Assembly (NCBI RefSeq): GCF_947367035.1
Contig: NZ_CANBCA010000012.1
Location: forward strand, 1-54,820
Length of the DNA: 54,820 bases
Direction: 5' to 3'
From: an uncultured Helicobacter sp.
Lineage (GTDB): Bacteria > Campylobacterota > Campylobacteria > Campylobacterales > Helicobacteraceae
The translations under genes and the position numbers were made by a program. Of the stretch, positions 45,900-54,820 are shown one piece after another (the first letter of the stretch is position 1; the number at the start of each line of letters is the position of its first letter). Under the pieces are notes generated by a model. That model was not told where the DNA came from. It ran no database searches and saw only the letters and a list, made by a program, of their open reading frames with translations.

Positions 45900-47225
45900 T
45901 CAATGTGAAGGGGCAGAAATTCTATAAAGTTTTTTGCGCTCACTAGAGCTTGCAATGTTTAGTTGAGCTCGGTATTTAGTAATTGTGCGCCGCACCATTT
46001 TGAGATTAAATTTTTCTTCAATGAGTTCTAGGATTCTATTATCACTAAGCGGTTTTTGTTTATTTTCATTTTTGATTAAATCAGAAACAAAATCTTTAAT
46101 TGTCGTATTTGCAGTTTCTTCATCAATTGCAGTGGCAAAGAAATTTTTAAGAGGAAAGATTCCACGCGAACACTCTAAAAATTTATTAGAAATAGCGCGT
46201 GAAATAGTGCTTTGTGCGTGTCCAAACTCTTCGGCTAAATCTTTAAGTTTCATAGGTTTTATCTCACCACCTTTGAAAAACTCATATTGATATTCTACAA
46301 TCATAAGTCCAATTTTATAAAGTGTAGCTTTGCGCATTTCAAGCGCATCTACAAGGTCGCGTGCTTCTTTAATTTTGGTTTTGACAAAATCATCTTTTAA
46401 TGCTTTGTCTTGTTTGTTTTGTGTTTGAATTTCAATGCTTGGGTAATATTTTTCGTTGATTTGCACCTGAATATTATTGGTCTCTTCAATCACTAAAATA
46501 TCAGGGATAATTGCAGCTTCTTTTTGAAAGAAATCCAATGCTGGAGGATTTTTGAAGCTTTGAATCACTTTCATTGCTTTTTCATAAAGTTTAACATTTT
46601 TGTGCTTTGTGTGATTTTCTAAATCTTGTAGAATCTCACAAACTAAAGAATAAATTTCATTAGATGCATCCAAGTTTTCTAGTTGAAAATAAAAAGATTC
46701 TATCAAATTAATTGCTGCGATTCCGGGTGGGTCAAGATAAGCAAAACGTTTGCGCACCTTTTCAACCTCTGTCGCACTAACAGGAGACTTTAGTAGCTCA
46801 CTACAAGTTTGCGCAATTTGCTCACAATCTCCTTCAAAATATCCCTCTTCATTGAGATTTTCAATGATTTTTCTAGCAATTTCTTGAGAATTTGTCGTAG
46901 GAAATAAGGGTGGGACGATTTGTCCATTTAATACAACTTCTAAAGATTCCTCTTGAACACAAAATTGCTCTATTCCGTCTCCTTCCAAACTAGAACCTTT
47001 CGCTCCTCTTAGGATTTCTTTTTGATGTTTTTTTTGATTAGAGTTTTGTGAGCTGAAATCTTGCGCTATGTTGGATTTCACATTGAAGTATGGATTTTCT
47101 TTACCAAACTCTCCTAAAGTTTCTTCTAAATCGCCCATTCCACTTTGAAGAATAGGAAGCCAACTTTTGAGTGTAGAAGAGAGTTTCGTCTTTAGTGTTG
47201 TTTGGGTCTGTGTGCGTAGCTTCAT
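45900..47225 (-). CDS. rpoN: RNA polymerase sigma-54 factor RpoN
   Basis: Alternative sigma factor that in Campylobacterota drives middle and late flagellar genes with an activator such as FlgR. The 441-residue protein has region I (1-50, activator-interacting), a core-binding region and a helix-turn-helix with [15 protein letters not shown] near residue 338. The RpoN box, [14 protein letters not shown], is near the C terminus. Its ATG overlaps the lptB stop by 4 bases. No sigma-54 promoter (GG-N10-GC) is evident before flgA in this window. Confidence 0.95.
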   Translation of the reverse strand: MKLRTQTQTTLKTKLSSTLKSWLPILQSGMGDLEETLGEFGKENPYFNVKSNIAQDFSSQNSNQKKHQKEILRGAKGSSLEGDGIEQFCVQEESLEVVLNGQIVPPLFPTTNSQEIARKIIENLNEEGYFEGDCEQIAQTCSELLKSPVSATEVEKVRKRFAYLDPPGIAAINLIESFYFQLENLDASNEIYSLVCEILQDLENHTKHKNVKLYEKAMKVIQSFKNPPALDFFQKEAAIIPDILVIEETNNIQVQINEKYYPSIEIQTQNKQDKALKDDFVKTKIKEARDLVDALEMRKATLYKIGLMIVEYQYEFFKGGEIKPMKLKDLAEEFGHAQSTISRAISNKFLECSRGIFPLKNFFATAIDEETANTTIKDFVSDLIKNENKQKPLSDNRILELIEEKFNLKMVRRTITKYRAQLNIASSSERKKLYRISAPSH

Positions 47226-47944
47226 ACTTTGAAATTTTCACCTAGATAATGTTTCCGAACAAGCTCATTTTTATAAATTGCATTAGAATCCCCACTTGCT
47301 AGTAAAGTGCCTTTGTTGATAACATAAGCACGATGACAAACTCTAAGAGTTTCACGCACATTGTGGTCTGTGATGAGAACCCCAATGTTTAATTCTAGTA
47401 ATTTTTTGATAATGTTTTGAATATCTAACACTGCAATAGGATCAACACCCGCAAAAGGTTCATCTAATAAAACAAATTTTGGTTTTTTAACCAAAGCACG
47501 TGCAATTTCTACACGCCGTCTTTCCCCCCCGCTTAAATTAATTCCTTTACGATTCCGAATTGGTTCAATACCAAATTCTTCTAATAGCTCTTCAATGCGC
47601 TTAATTCTTTCATTTTCATCTTCTAAACAAACTTCTGCCGCAATTAAGAGATTTTCTTCTACGCTTAAATCTTTAAACACACTAGATTCTTGTGGCAAAT
47701 AACCAATTCCGAGTTGTGCCCGTTTATGCAAACTTAATTTTGTAATTTCTTTATCATCAAAGCAAACTTTACCATTACTTGGTCTTAAAAGTCCGCAAAT
47801 AATATAGAAAGTTGTTGTTTTACCCGCACCATTTGGACCTAAAAGTCCTACAACTTCTCCGCTTTGCACACGTATAGAAATCTCACTAATGATTTTTGTT
47901 TTTTTAATCGTTTTGCTTAAAAGTATCGCTTCTAATGTGTGCAT
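47222..47944 (-). CDS. lptB: LPS export ABC transporter ATP-binding protein LptB
   Basis: Cytoplasmic ATPase that powers LPS extraction by LptBFG. The 240 residues contain Walker [17 protein letters not shown] near residue 36, the Q-loop [10 protein letters not shown], the signature [15 protein letters not shown] near residue 137 and Walker [15 protein letters not shown]. The switch His is in [10 protein letters not shown]. The sequence [15 protein letters not shown] is characteristic of LptB. The rpoN/lptB linkage is widespread among proteobacteria. Confidence 0.95.
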   Translation of the reverse strand: MHTLEAILLSKTIKKTKIISEISIRVQSGEVVGLLGPNGAGKTTTFYIICGLLRPSNGKVCFDDKEITKLSLHKRAQLGIGYLPQESSVFKDLSVEENLLIAAEVCLEDENERIKRIEELLEEFGIEPIRNRKGINLSGGERRRVEIARALVKKPKFVLLDEPFAGVDPIAVLDIQNIIKKLLELNIGVLITDHNVRETLRVCHRAYVINKGTLLASGDSNAIYKNELVRKHYLGENFKV

Positions 47945-47947
47945 TGA

Positions 47948-48355
47948 TTATCCTTGAATAATATTATATTTTCTTTTTTGTGATTCTATGCTAATGATGA
48001 TATGACAAAAAGGTAAGCCAATTTGTTGTAGAATTTTAGCTAAATTTTCATCGCCCCATTCAATAAAATGCCAACCTTCCTTCTCAATTTCTTCTAAAAA
48101 TCCTAGTGCAAAAATTTCCTTTAAATCCTTGTTGTAAATATCATAATGATAGATTTGATTCCCATACTCTAATGCCGTTAGAAAAGTCGGAGAAGTAACC
48201 TTTGCTTTACTTCCTAGTGCATTCACCATTGCTTTAACTAAGGTTGTTTTGCCACTTGCTAGATTCCCGCTTAGTAAATAGATTCCACGATGATTTTTTA
48301 AATCTAATGCTTCACAGAGTTTAAAGAGTTCCTTTTGACTTAAAATTAATTCCAT
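47948..48355 (-). CDS. tsaE: tRNA threonylcarbamoyladenosine biosynthesis ATPase TsaE
   Basis: Small P-loop ATPase that supports the TsaBD complex in making t6A37 of tRNAs. The 135-residue protein has Walker A SGNLASGKTTLVKAM near residue 28 and the family motifs VTSPTFLTALEYG and YHYDIYN. FIEWGDENL near residue 98 is the usual TsaE C-terminal signature. The start is ATG 48355, 17 bases after dnaX. lptB begins 3 bases after its stop. Confidence 0.94.
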   Translation of the reverse strand: MELILSQKELFKLCEALDLKNHRGIYLLSGNLASGKTTLVKAMVNALGSKAKVTSPTFLTALEYGNQIYHYDIYNKDLKEIFALGFLEEIEKEGWHFIEWGDENLAKILQQIGLPFCHIIISIESQKRKYNIIQG

Positions 48356-48372
48356 TCTTTACTCACTAAATT

Positions 48373-50103
48373 TTATTGGATTGGGCGCACTTTAATTTGC
48401 CTAATTTCTAAAATTTCCTTTACACTTTGCAATAGGGGCAATTCTAAAGCGGCATTCACTTCTGCTTGTGCGGTGGTTTGTGGTTGTGAAGTCTGTGATG
48501 AGGACAGGGGTTGAGGATTGGACTTTATGTTAGAATCATTGTTTTGTGCAAAAGGAGTCTCGGATTCTTTTAAGGTAGCTTGTGTGGGTGGGGTTAAGCT
48601 TGGATTGGAGATAGATTTAATTTGTGTTTTGAGACCAAAAATCTCCAAAACAAAGTTTTTAATAATAGAATAGCTGTTTTTAAGTCTTTCACGATTTGCC
48701 CCACTTGCTAAACTCTCCCAAGTAAGCGTATGGTCTATGAAAGAAACAAAGCGAATCTCTTGGGAAAAAATTTCTCCTAATTCATAGTTGCGTTCATAAA
48801 TTTTTTGTTTTAACAGAGCAAATAAAGCAGAAGCTTTTTCTTCGCTTGGTTGTTCATTGAAATCAAGATTTGTTTTCGCAGATACAATAACTGGGGATTC
48901 TATTGTAGATGGGGTTTGTAAGGTAGAAAATGCAGAATCTGCAAGTGATACTTGTGGAGTTGCGCTTTGTGGTGAAAAGAATTCTGTATTTGATGTATTT
49001 AAAATTTGTTTGGGTAAATTTTCAAATAAACCTTTTTCTAAGTTAAGAATCGCATTATCAATTTTTTCTATTTTGAGAGCTTCTAGCATTTTAAAAACAC
49101 TAAGGGTTAAAACAAATTCATCTTCAGAGCCTAAAAACAACAATTCTTTGGCTTGGGTTAGAATCCGAAAGAATCTATCTACAATGAGTGTATTATAACG
49201 TGAATCCTCACCCTTTAAAAGCTTATCTTTTAGAAAAATACTCATTTCATCTAAAAGCATTTCGCATTCATATTCAAAAAATGCTTCAATTTCTTGTAAT
49301 AAAATCTCTCTCTCTTGCTTAAAGATACATTCAAAAAGTGCATTAAGACTTTGAGGGTTGATAAGTCCTAGCATATTCGCACAAGATTCTGAAGTGATAT
49401 TGTAATTAGAATAGATAATCACTTGGTCAAGCAGGGTTAAAGTATCACGTAAGGAGCCAGAACCACTACGAATTAGCATATAGAGCGCTTCTTCTTGATA
49501 GGTAATTTGCTCCTTTTGTAAAATATTTTTAAGATGTTCTAAAATACTTTTATCTGATATGCGTTTGAAGCGAAAGTGTTGCGTTCTGCTTAGAATTGTT
49601 GCAGGAAGTTTTAATGGGTCTGTGGTGGCTAGGATAAACTTGACATATTCTGGTGGTTCTTCAAGAGTTTTTAAGAGTGCGTTAAAAGCTTCTTTAGTGA
49701 GCATATGCACTTCATCTATGATAAAGATTTTAAAACGTCCCATATTAGGGTGATATTTGGTTTGTTCAATTAAATCACGAATATCATCAATCTTGCGAGA
49801 AGAAGCGCCATCTAGCTCTATGATATCAATATGTCGCATTTTATGTGGATTTGCTGCGATGCAGTTAGCACAAACTCCACAAGGTTTTGCGCACGGACCT
49901 TTTTCGCATTGTAATGCCCTTGCAAAGATTCTAGCACTAGAGGTTTTGCCACTTCCACGCAAACCAGAAAACAAATAAGCGTGTGAGAGTCGTTTGCTAC
50001 TTAATGCCAAAGAGAGAGTGCGGCTAACTGCTTCTTGTCCAATAAGTTCATCAAAATCCATTGGGCGATATTTGAGAGCTAAGGCTTGTTGTTCCATAAT
50101 CAT
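48373..50103 (-). CDS. dnaX: DNA polymerase III subunit gamma/tau
   Basis: Clamp-loader ATPase of the replicative polymerase. The 576-residue protein has the AAA+ region (about 1-240) with Walker A GLRGSGKTSSARIFARAL near residue 47, a four-Cys zinc module (CEKGPCAKPCGVCANC), Walker B IIDEVHML and the SRTQHF sensor. A helical domain III follows. About 370-540 is a low-complexity Ser/Thr/Gln/Pro-rich linker. No A-rich slippery sequence is obvious, so whether a shorter gamma form exists is unclear. ATG 50103 has AGGA four to five bases upstream. Confidence 0.95.
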   Translation of the reverse strand: MIMEQQALALKYRPMDFDELIGQEAVSRTLSLALSSKRLSHAYLFSGLRGSGKTSSARIFARALQCEKGPCAKPCGVCANCIAANPHKMRHIDIIELDGASSRKIDDIRDLIEQTKYHPNMGRFKIFIIDEVHMLTKEAFNALLKTLEEPPEYVKFILATTDPLKLPATILSRTQHFRFKRISDKSILEHLKNILQKEQITYQEEALYMLIRSGSGSLRDTLTLLDQVIIYSNYNITSESCANMLGLINPQSLNALFECIFKQEREILLQEIEAFFEYECEMLLDEMSIFLKDKLLKGEDSRYNTLIVDRFFRILTQAKELLFLGSEDEFVLTLSVFKMLEALKIEKIDNAILNLEKGLFENLPKQILNTSNTEFFSPQSATPQVSLADSAFSTLQTPSTIESPVIVSAKTNLDFNEQPSEEKASALFALLKQKIYERNYELGEIFSQEIRFVSFIDHTLTWESLASGANRERLKNSYSIIKNFVLEIFGLKTQIKSISNPSLTPPTQATLKESETPFAQNNDSNIKSNPQPLSSSQTSQPQTTAQAEVNAALELPLLQSVKEILEIRQIKVRPIQ

Positions 50104-50206
50104 TTTTTCCTAAAGTTAAAAACTAGAATTCTACACAAAGCAAGCTAAAAAATTGTTAATCTATTAAATTTTAAAGACCTCAAGTCAAAGTCTCTTGAAT
50201 CTTGGA

Positions 50207-50212
50207 TATAAT
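50207..50212 (+). promoter_or_regulatory. Probable -10 box for the permease/methylase-like pair
   Basis: TATAAT in TTGGATATAATGTT, 28 bases before ATG 50240. Confidence 0.55.
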
Positions 50213-50239
50213 GTTAAAATTTAACTTTAAAAGGATTTG

Positions 50240-51484
50240 ATGTTGGATTTCAAACGTAAGCCGAGTGTATTTGGTGGGACAATGATTATTGCAGGAACAG
50301 CAATTGGAGCAGGAATGTTGGCATTACCAACCATTAGTGCGGGAATGTGGATTTGGTATTCTTTGGGATTGTTGGCACTCACTTGGTTTATGATGTTGCT
50401 TTCCTCTCAAGCATTGCTAGAAGTGAATCTACACTATAATCCCGGCTCAAGTTTTCATACATTAGTTTTAGACAATTTGGGAAAATTTTGGAATCTGATT
50501 AATGGCTTAAGTGTCGCCTTTGTGCTTTATATTTTGATTTACGCTTATGTGAGTGGGGGTGGTTCTATGGTTGTGCATATTTCTATGGTCGCATTAGATT
50601 ATGAACCACCCAAGCTAGTTGCGGGTTTGTTTTTTGCGCTTCTACTTAGTGGTTGTGTTTGGTGGAGCACTTATATAGTAGATAGATTTTCTATTGTGAT
50701 GATTGGTGGAATGGTTTTGACTTTTATCTTTGCGATGAGTGGTATGCTAAGTGAGATAAAAATGTCTTATTTGTTGGATTTAAACCACGATGGAAATCCT
50801 TACGGAATCTTTGTTTTTGTAGCACTTTCAACTTATTTGACCTCCTTTTGTTTTCACGCAAGTGTGCCAAGCCTTGTAAAGTATTTTGGTAAAGAATCAA
50901 AAAAAATCAATCAATGTTTAATTTATGGCACATTGATTGCTCTTTTTGCTTATATAATATGGAATATTGCGTGTGAGGGCAATATTCAACGCAGTGATTT
51001 TAAAAACGTGATTGCCGCAGGAGGAAATGTGCGACATCTCATTGAAGCTGCAAGTCTTAGCTTAAATGGGGCATTTTTGCTAAGAATGCTAGAGGGATTT
51101 GCTTTTTTAGCGGTTGCAACTTCTTTTTTGGGAGCAGGACTTGGATTATTTGATTATATGGCAGATTTATGTGGGTTTGATGATAGCCGATTAGGACGCA
51201 CAAAAACTTTGCTTGTTACTTTTGCTCCCCCTATTATTGCAGGTATGATTTATCCTGATGGTTTTTTATTGGCTATTGGTTGGGCGGGGCTTGCAGCAAC
51301 AATTTGGTCGGTTATTATTCCTGCATTATTGCTTAGGGCAAATAGAATCACGCATAGTGCTTTAGGAATAAACTATCGTGTAAAGGGCGGGAATTGGACA
51401 ATTTATACCTTATTAGTTTATGGTTGTGTTGTAGGTGTATGCCATATCCTTTTCGTTTTTAATTGGTTGCCTATGTATAAATAG
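50240..51484 (+). CDS. Aromatic amino acid permease (HAAAP family)
   Basis: A 414-residue proton-coupled amino acid transporter of the TyrP/Mtr/TnaB type, with about 11 transmembrane segments. The first helix has the family motif MIIAGTAIGAGMLALPT (residues 14-30). FCFHASVPSLVKYFGK near residue 205 is also typical. Tyr, Trp or Phe are likely substrates; serine carriers (SdaC) belong to the same superfamily but start differently. ATG 50240 is preferred to TTG 50237 because the AAGGA site would be too close to the latter. The next gene follows after 8 bases. Confidence 0.87.
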   Translation: MLDFKRKPSVFGGTMIIAGTAIGAGMLALPTISAGMWIWYSLGLLALTWFMMLLSSQALLEVNLHYNPGSSFHTLVLDNLGKFWNLINGLSVAFVLYILIYAYVSGGGSMVVHISMVALDYEPPKLVAGLFFALLLSGCVWWSTYIVDRFSIVMIGGMVLTFIFAMSGMLSEIKMSYLLDLNHDGNPYGIFVFVALSTYLTSFCFHASVPSLVKYFGKESKKINQCLIYGTLIALFAYIIWNIACEGNIQRSDFKNVIAAGGNVRHLIEAASLSLNGAFLLRMLEGFAFLAVATSFLGAGLGLFDYMADLCGFDDSRLGRTKTLLVTFAPPIIAGMIYPDGFLLAIGWAGLAATIWSVIIPALLLRANRITHSALGINYRVKGGNWTIYTLLVYGCVVGVCHILFVFNWLPMYK

Positions 51485-51492
51485 GAAAGAAA

Positions 51493-53181
51493 ATGAAAGA
51501 AATATTATTGCAAGTTTTTCAATATATTCAAAAATACAATGAAGATAATTTTGATGTGCTATGTTTGACATTGGAATTTTTACTAGCAGGACAAAATAAA
51601 TCTTTAAGTTTAGAGATATTAGATTCTAAAGAGAACGAAATCCCTCAAAGTTTCTATCTCTATTTGGAAAAGCATAATGTAGAGAGAGTAGAGATTCACC
51701 CAAAACTAAATTATAAAAAAATCTTAAAAATGGTGCAGAATTGCAAAGTAAATGCGCAAGAATTAGAAAGCTTTATCCAAACCATTGCTTTGCAAAAGAC
51801 GATTTTAAAATTTTATGATTATGCGACACCAGCGGAAATTAACGCATTGGTCTGTGGGTTACTTCATTTACAAAAAAATGAGAGTATTTTTAATCCTTGT
51901 TGTGGGATGGGTTCTTGGCTTTTGAGCTTAAGTGCGCACCATAATGAATGTTATTTTTTTGGGATAGACATTCACCCTAAACTCATTAGAATCGCAAAAG
52001 TTCTTGCTGTGCTTTTAAACTTTAAAAATTGTCATTTAGAAGTTGCAGATATTTTTAAACAATTCATTTCATTCAAAGGAAAAGATCATTTAAAAAATGA
52101 GGTGAGGAAATTTGATAAGGTTTTTTGCCACCCCCCTTTACTAACTCACTTGAATTTAAAATCTCCTAAAGATTCCCCTCTTGCGCCTTATACCAAAATC
52201 GCCCCAGAGATTCCATTTTTGGATTTTGTGCTTTCAAGATTTCATAAAAAGGCAGTTATTATTATTCGTTCTGCGTTGTTGAATAAGTCCATAGGGGAGC
52301 GATTGCGTGATTATCTTGTCGCTTCAAATCTAATAGAAACAATCATTGAATTACCAACAAATCTCTTTCCTCATCAAATGGGAGAGTTTTGCCTTCTTGT
52401 ATTGTCGTCTAATAACAAACGCATTTTTTTTATTGACGCTCAAAGTTTTTATTTAAAAGAGGGCAAATACAATAAGTTAATTAATTTAGAAGAAATATTG
52501 GATTTGTATTCTTTCAAGCAAGATACCAATGTATCGCGCCTTTTGGATTATCAAAGCTTGAATTTAGAGAATCTTAAATCCTCCTATTATGTGCAAGAAT
52601 GTGTAGAATCTAAAAATCAAACAATCAATTTAGGTGAGATTTTAGAGAAATGTTATCGTGGAGCGCGTATTGAAAATAAACAAGGTAAAGATTTAATAGG
52701 TTGTTATGACTTAGGCATTAAGGATTTTGAAGCTTATGGTATAAGTGATTCGTTTGAGGATTATGTTTTAAAGCCAAATATCAACCGCTTATATGAGCTA
52801 AAAGTGCAACCTTATGATATTTTGCTCTCTATTCGTGGTGTAATGCCAAAAGTGGCTATTGTGGGTAAAAGTGCAGCACAAAAGATTCTTTTACCCAATG
52901 CTGGAATCTTGGTGCTTAGAGTGCAAAATTCTTTATTAGCTAAAGCATTGTATTTTTATTTTTTATCTGCTAGAGGGCATTTAGAATTGAGTAAAATTTA
53001 TCAAAGTAACAATGAGCGCATTGGAGAGAAAGAAATTAAACAAATGCCTTTGTCTAGAGATTTTTTGGATTCGCAGATTTTAGAAGATTATAATGAAAGT
53101 TTTTATGAGCTTTGCGCTTGTGGGGAGCAAATTAACATTCAAAAGCAAGGAATCGCAAAGTTATTGGGGTATGATGAATAG
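51493..53181 (+). CDS. N6-adenine methylase-like protein fused to a target-recognition domain, altered catalytic motif
   Basis: A 562-residue protein resembling a type I restriction HsdM subunit joined to half an HsdS. Residues about 1-110 are a helical N-terminal region. The SAM motif I is FNPCCGMGSWLL (from Phe133) in place of the usual DPACGSGGFL. The catalytic motif IV should be NPPF/Y but reads HPPL (His213 to Leu216). Residues about 370-555 form one target-recognition domain with LGEILEKCYRGARIE, YDILLSIRGVMPKVAIVG and the closing GEKEIKQMPL. No endonuclease domain, HsdR or second S half is encoded nearby. It may be an inactive or changed methylase that still binds DNA. That is inference. 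Confidence 0.72.
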   Translation: MKEILLQVFQYIQKYNEDNFDVLCLTLEFLLAGQNKSLSLEILDSKENEIPQSFYLYLEKHNVERVEIHPKLNYKKILKMVQNCKVNAQELESFIQTIALQKTILKFYDYATPAEINALVCGLLHLQKNESIFNPCCGMGSWLLSLSAHHNECYFFGIDIHPKLIRIAKVLAVLLNFKNCHLEVADIFKQFISFKGKDHLKNEVRKFDKVFCHPPLLTHLNLKSPKDSPLAPYTKIAPEIPFLDFVLSRFHKKAVIIIRSALLNKSIGERLRDYLVASNLIETIIELPTNLFPHQMGEFCLLVLSSNNKRIFFIDAQSFYLKEGKYNKLINLEEILDLYSFKQDTNVSRLLDYQSLNLENLKSSYYVQECVESKNQTINLGEILEKCYRGARIENKQGKDLIGCYDLGIKDFEAYGISDSFEDYVLKPNINRLYELKVQPYDILLSIRGVMPKVAIVGKSAAQKILLPNAGILVLRVQNSLLAKALYFYFLSARGHLELSKIYQSNNERIGEKEIKQMPLSRDFLDSQILEDYNESFYELCACGEQINIQKQGIAKLLGYDE

Positions 53182-53202
53182 GTGTAAAATGAGTTAATGG
53201 AT

Positions 53203-53235
53203 AAGGTTAGTTAAGCCATAAGCCTAACTAACCTT
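53203..53235. terminator. Strong hairpin between the convergent methylase-like and porin genes
   Basis: Perfect 11-bp arms AAGGTTAGTTA (53203-53213) and TAACTAACCTT (53225-53235). On the plus strand the stem is followed by an A run, not T. On the minus strand the T run precedes it. It is therefore not a textbook intrinsic terminator, but its position between two gene ends suggests a transcript-end or mRNA-stabilising role. Confidence 0.5.
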
Positions 53236-53248
53236 AAAAAAAGACAGA

Positions 53249-54808
53249 TTAGAAGCTGTATTTTACTTCTAGTCGGACTCTTTGTCTGTCTTCGTCTTCA
53301 AAGCTTCTATTTACATTTGTAACAGGGTCAAGATAAGTTCCCTCTGTGGCGTCTGTCATCAAGTAAGCATAGTAACCGCTGATTGTAAGGTTGTTTGTAT
53401 GTTTCCAGCTGAATCTTGGAGTGATTTCTTGGAAATCAACATCAAATTTGTTTGCTCTAAGTCCTGCTGCTGTTCTTTTCCATTCAATTTCATTGCTTCC
53501 CCAAACATAATCTAAACCGATTCTTAGTCTATCGTCAATCATTTTATAACCGATTGCACCATAGAAGACATTTAGGTCTTGCTCACTTCCAAATCCGCCT
53601 ACACCTGTTGGTAATAATGCAGAAGTGCTTACACCTGTTGCAGTATTTTGCCACCAGATTGCTCCCGCGTATTTGAAGATTGTGCCATCATCGTTAAGTG
53701 TAACAGCTGTTCCATCTTGGAAGTTTCCTACATAACCTAGTTTTACATCTAGTGGCACACCAAAGTCTTGTGCGAAATCCGCACCTACATTGAATACAAA
53801 CAAATCGTTTGCTTCAGAAATATCTGCTCTACCACCTGGAGCACCAGCTGCACCAGCTATCGCATCACTTCTTACACCTTGAAGTAGTCTAAAATAGCTA
53901 TTTCCTCCGTGCAACGCACCTAGAATTGAATCTTTGCTATTATCTAATTTTGCTAGTGCATATTGTAATGCAGCATTAAAGGTGCTACCTGTCCAAGAAA
54001 GCTCACCTACACCAAGTGCATCCACTGCGTCTTGGATATAGAATCCCCAAAGTTGTGCGCCGATTGTCCCGAAGCTTGTTTCTGTGCTATAAATTCCTGC
54101 AAGAGCATAAAGAGGTTTTGTTACAGAACCACCATCGTTGTTGCCTGAAGCGTAACCTCTAGTCAATTCTAAATCATCAATACTTCAAGAATCAAATGCA
54201 CCTGCTGCAAGAGTTAAACCTGTAATATCACTATTTAATGCTAGGATACCTGTTCCTCTATCGTCATCGCCTGCGTTGGTTACAGGAGTTGCAAGTCTTT
54301 GCTTACCAATAAGGATTGTTGTCGCTGTGGAATCTGGAGCGATTGTCGCATAGAATGTGCTTACACCAAAGCTTCCATCTTTACCACTTCCTAGACCACC
54401 TCCTAGACCGGGATAAGTGTTTCCGTGATTTACATTGTTAGATTCGTTGTTATACAAAATCCCTAAATTTAATCCAATGTTATTGACCACAGGAGTTTTG
54501 AAGTCTGCTACGGCTTTCCAGCGGTGAGTAGCGTTGCCACGATTTTTTGAAGGATAGCCATTTGTACCAGGATGACCAATATCGCCATAGTTAGCGTTTG
54601 GATTGCCATTGATAGTTTGTCTAGGGTCAATCACTCTACTATTTGGTAGAAATCCTTGATTATCAAATCTATCATCATTGTATCTGTATCTTAGATAACC
54701 ACTGACATCAATGCCTCGGATTGCTTCTTCTAAAGGCTGAGCAAAACTTGCAGTAGAGAGCGCACCTAAAGCAACACTTGCTGCTAAACTTAATTTTAGA
54801 AATTTCAT
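53249..54808 (-). pseudogene. MOMP-like outer-membrane porin interrupted by an in-frame TGA
   Basis: A Campylobacter-type major outer-membrane porin: trimeric beta-barrel, general diffusion channel. The signal peptide (MKFLKLSLAASVALGALS, ending SFA) starts at ATG 54808 with AAGGAG upstream. The first strand is IDVSGYLRYRYNDD. The last residues, RQRVRLEVKYSF, end in Phe, the outer-membrane assembly signal. One TGA at 54185-54187 splits it into 207 residues and 312 codons. Both halves are in the same frame with nothing else missing (AGAFDS, stop, SIDDLELT). A Trp TGG to TGA change would suffice. As read, only a truncated protein is made. A real nonsense mutation, suppression or a sequencing error are all possible. 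Confidence 0.85.
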
Positions 54809-54820
54809 TTTAATCTCCTT

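Noticed and set aside
51493-53181. A complete type I or type IIG restriction-modification system
   Set aside because: No PD-ExK nuclease domain, HsdR or separate HsdS is present and the methylase motif IV is degenerate.
54185-54187. TGA in the porin read as selenocysteine
   Set aside because: Porins are not selenoproteins, I see no obvious selenocysteine-insertion hairpin just downstream, and no catalytic reason exists for selenium here. A nonsense mutation or sequence error is far simpler.

Overview
The window looks like chromosomal DNA from a Campylobacterota species, most likely an enterohepatic Helicobacter of the H. pullorum/H. canadensis type. The evidence is low G+C with A/T-rich spacers, TATAAT-like -10 boxes without clear -35 boxes, and frequent TTG starts. 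Several gene pairs or runs match what I recall of H. pylori order: acpP-fabF-accA, PPIase-fba-efp, rpoN-lptB-tsaE-dnaX, psd-nadA-nadC, flgA-ubiX and rsmE plus a membrane protein. The window also carries genes H. pylori lacks but Campylobacter/Wolinella-type relatives have: nrfHA, mltC, pseudopilins and a Campylobacter-like major porin. The first ~60 bases are almost pure C/G and look like a damaged contig end at a poly-G tract.

Layout. 1-1061: FkbM methyltransferase open to the left edge through a G11 tract. 1166-6263 (minus): ligA-luxS, then mutY-LLM oxidoreductase, then a small membrane protein. 6353-7558: dapD, convergent with an NDH-2-like flavoprotein (7714-8928). 9122-10915: Na/Pi cotransporter. 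11059-14378: compact operon of a small periplasmic protein, response regulator, histidine kinase and Ppx/GppA. 14419-16803 (minus): nrdB, nitrilase-like hydrolase, pcm, all overlapping. 16916-20546: copA-flgA-ubiX, overlapping. 20572-22820 (minus): two pseudopilins, then a membrane protein with rsmE. 22957-28387: yaaA, fabG, acpP, fabF, accA, HI0933-type flavoprotein. 28412-31106: rhodanese (minus), hemD, MATE pump.

31237-36586 is an anaerobic respiration block. AspA makes fumarate from aspartate, DcuA exchanges C4-dicarboxylates, and NrfHA reduces nitrite to ammonia. The nrfH upstream region carries an FNR-like palindrome and a strong terminator follows nrfA. 36807-45198 is a run of ten tightly packed genes: PEB4-like PPIase, fba, efp, DJ-1/PfpI, mltC, bpt, psd, nadA, nadC, thiL. 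45380-50103 (minus) holds a DUF1104-like protein and rpoN-lptB-tsaE-dnaX. 50240-53181 holds an aromatic amino acid permease and a fused N6-methylase/target-recognition protein with an altered catalytic motif. 53249-54808 (minus) is a MOMP-like porin interrupted by one in-frame TGA.

Most of the window is housekeeping. I saw no rRNA, tRNA, CRISPR, IS element, prophage or att site. The items most worth a second look are the porin with an internal stop, the methylase-like protein with HPPL in place of NPPF, the family of short palindromic spacer repeats, two interleaved inverted repeats between acpP and fabF, the operator-like site upstream of nrfH, and the poly-G tract at the left edge.
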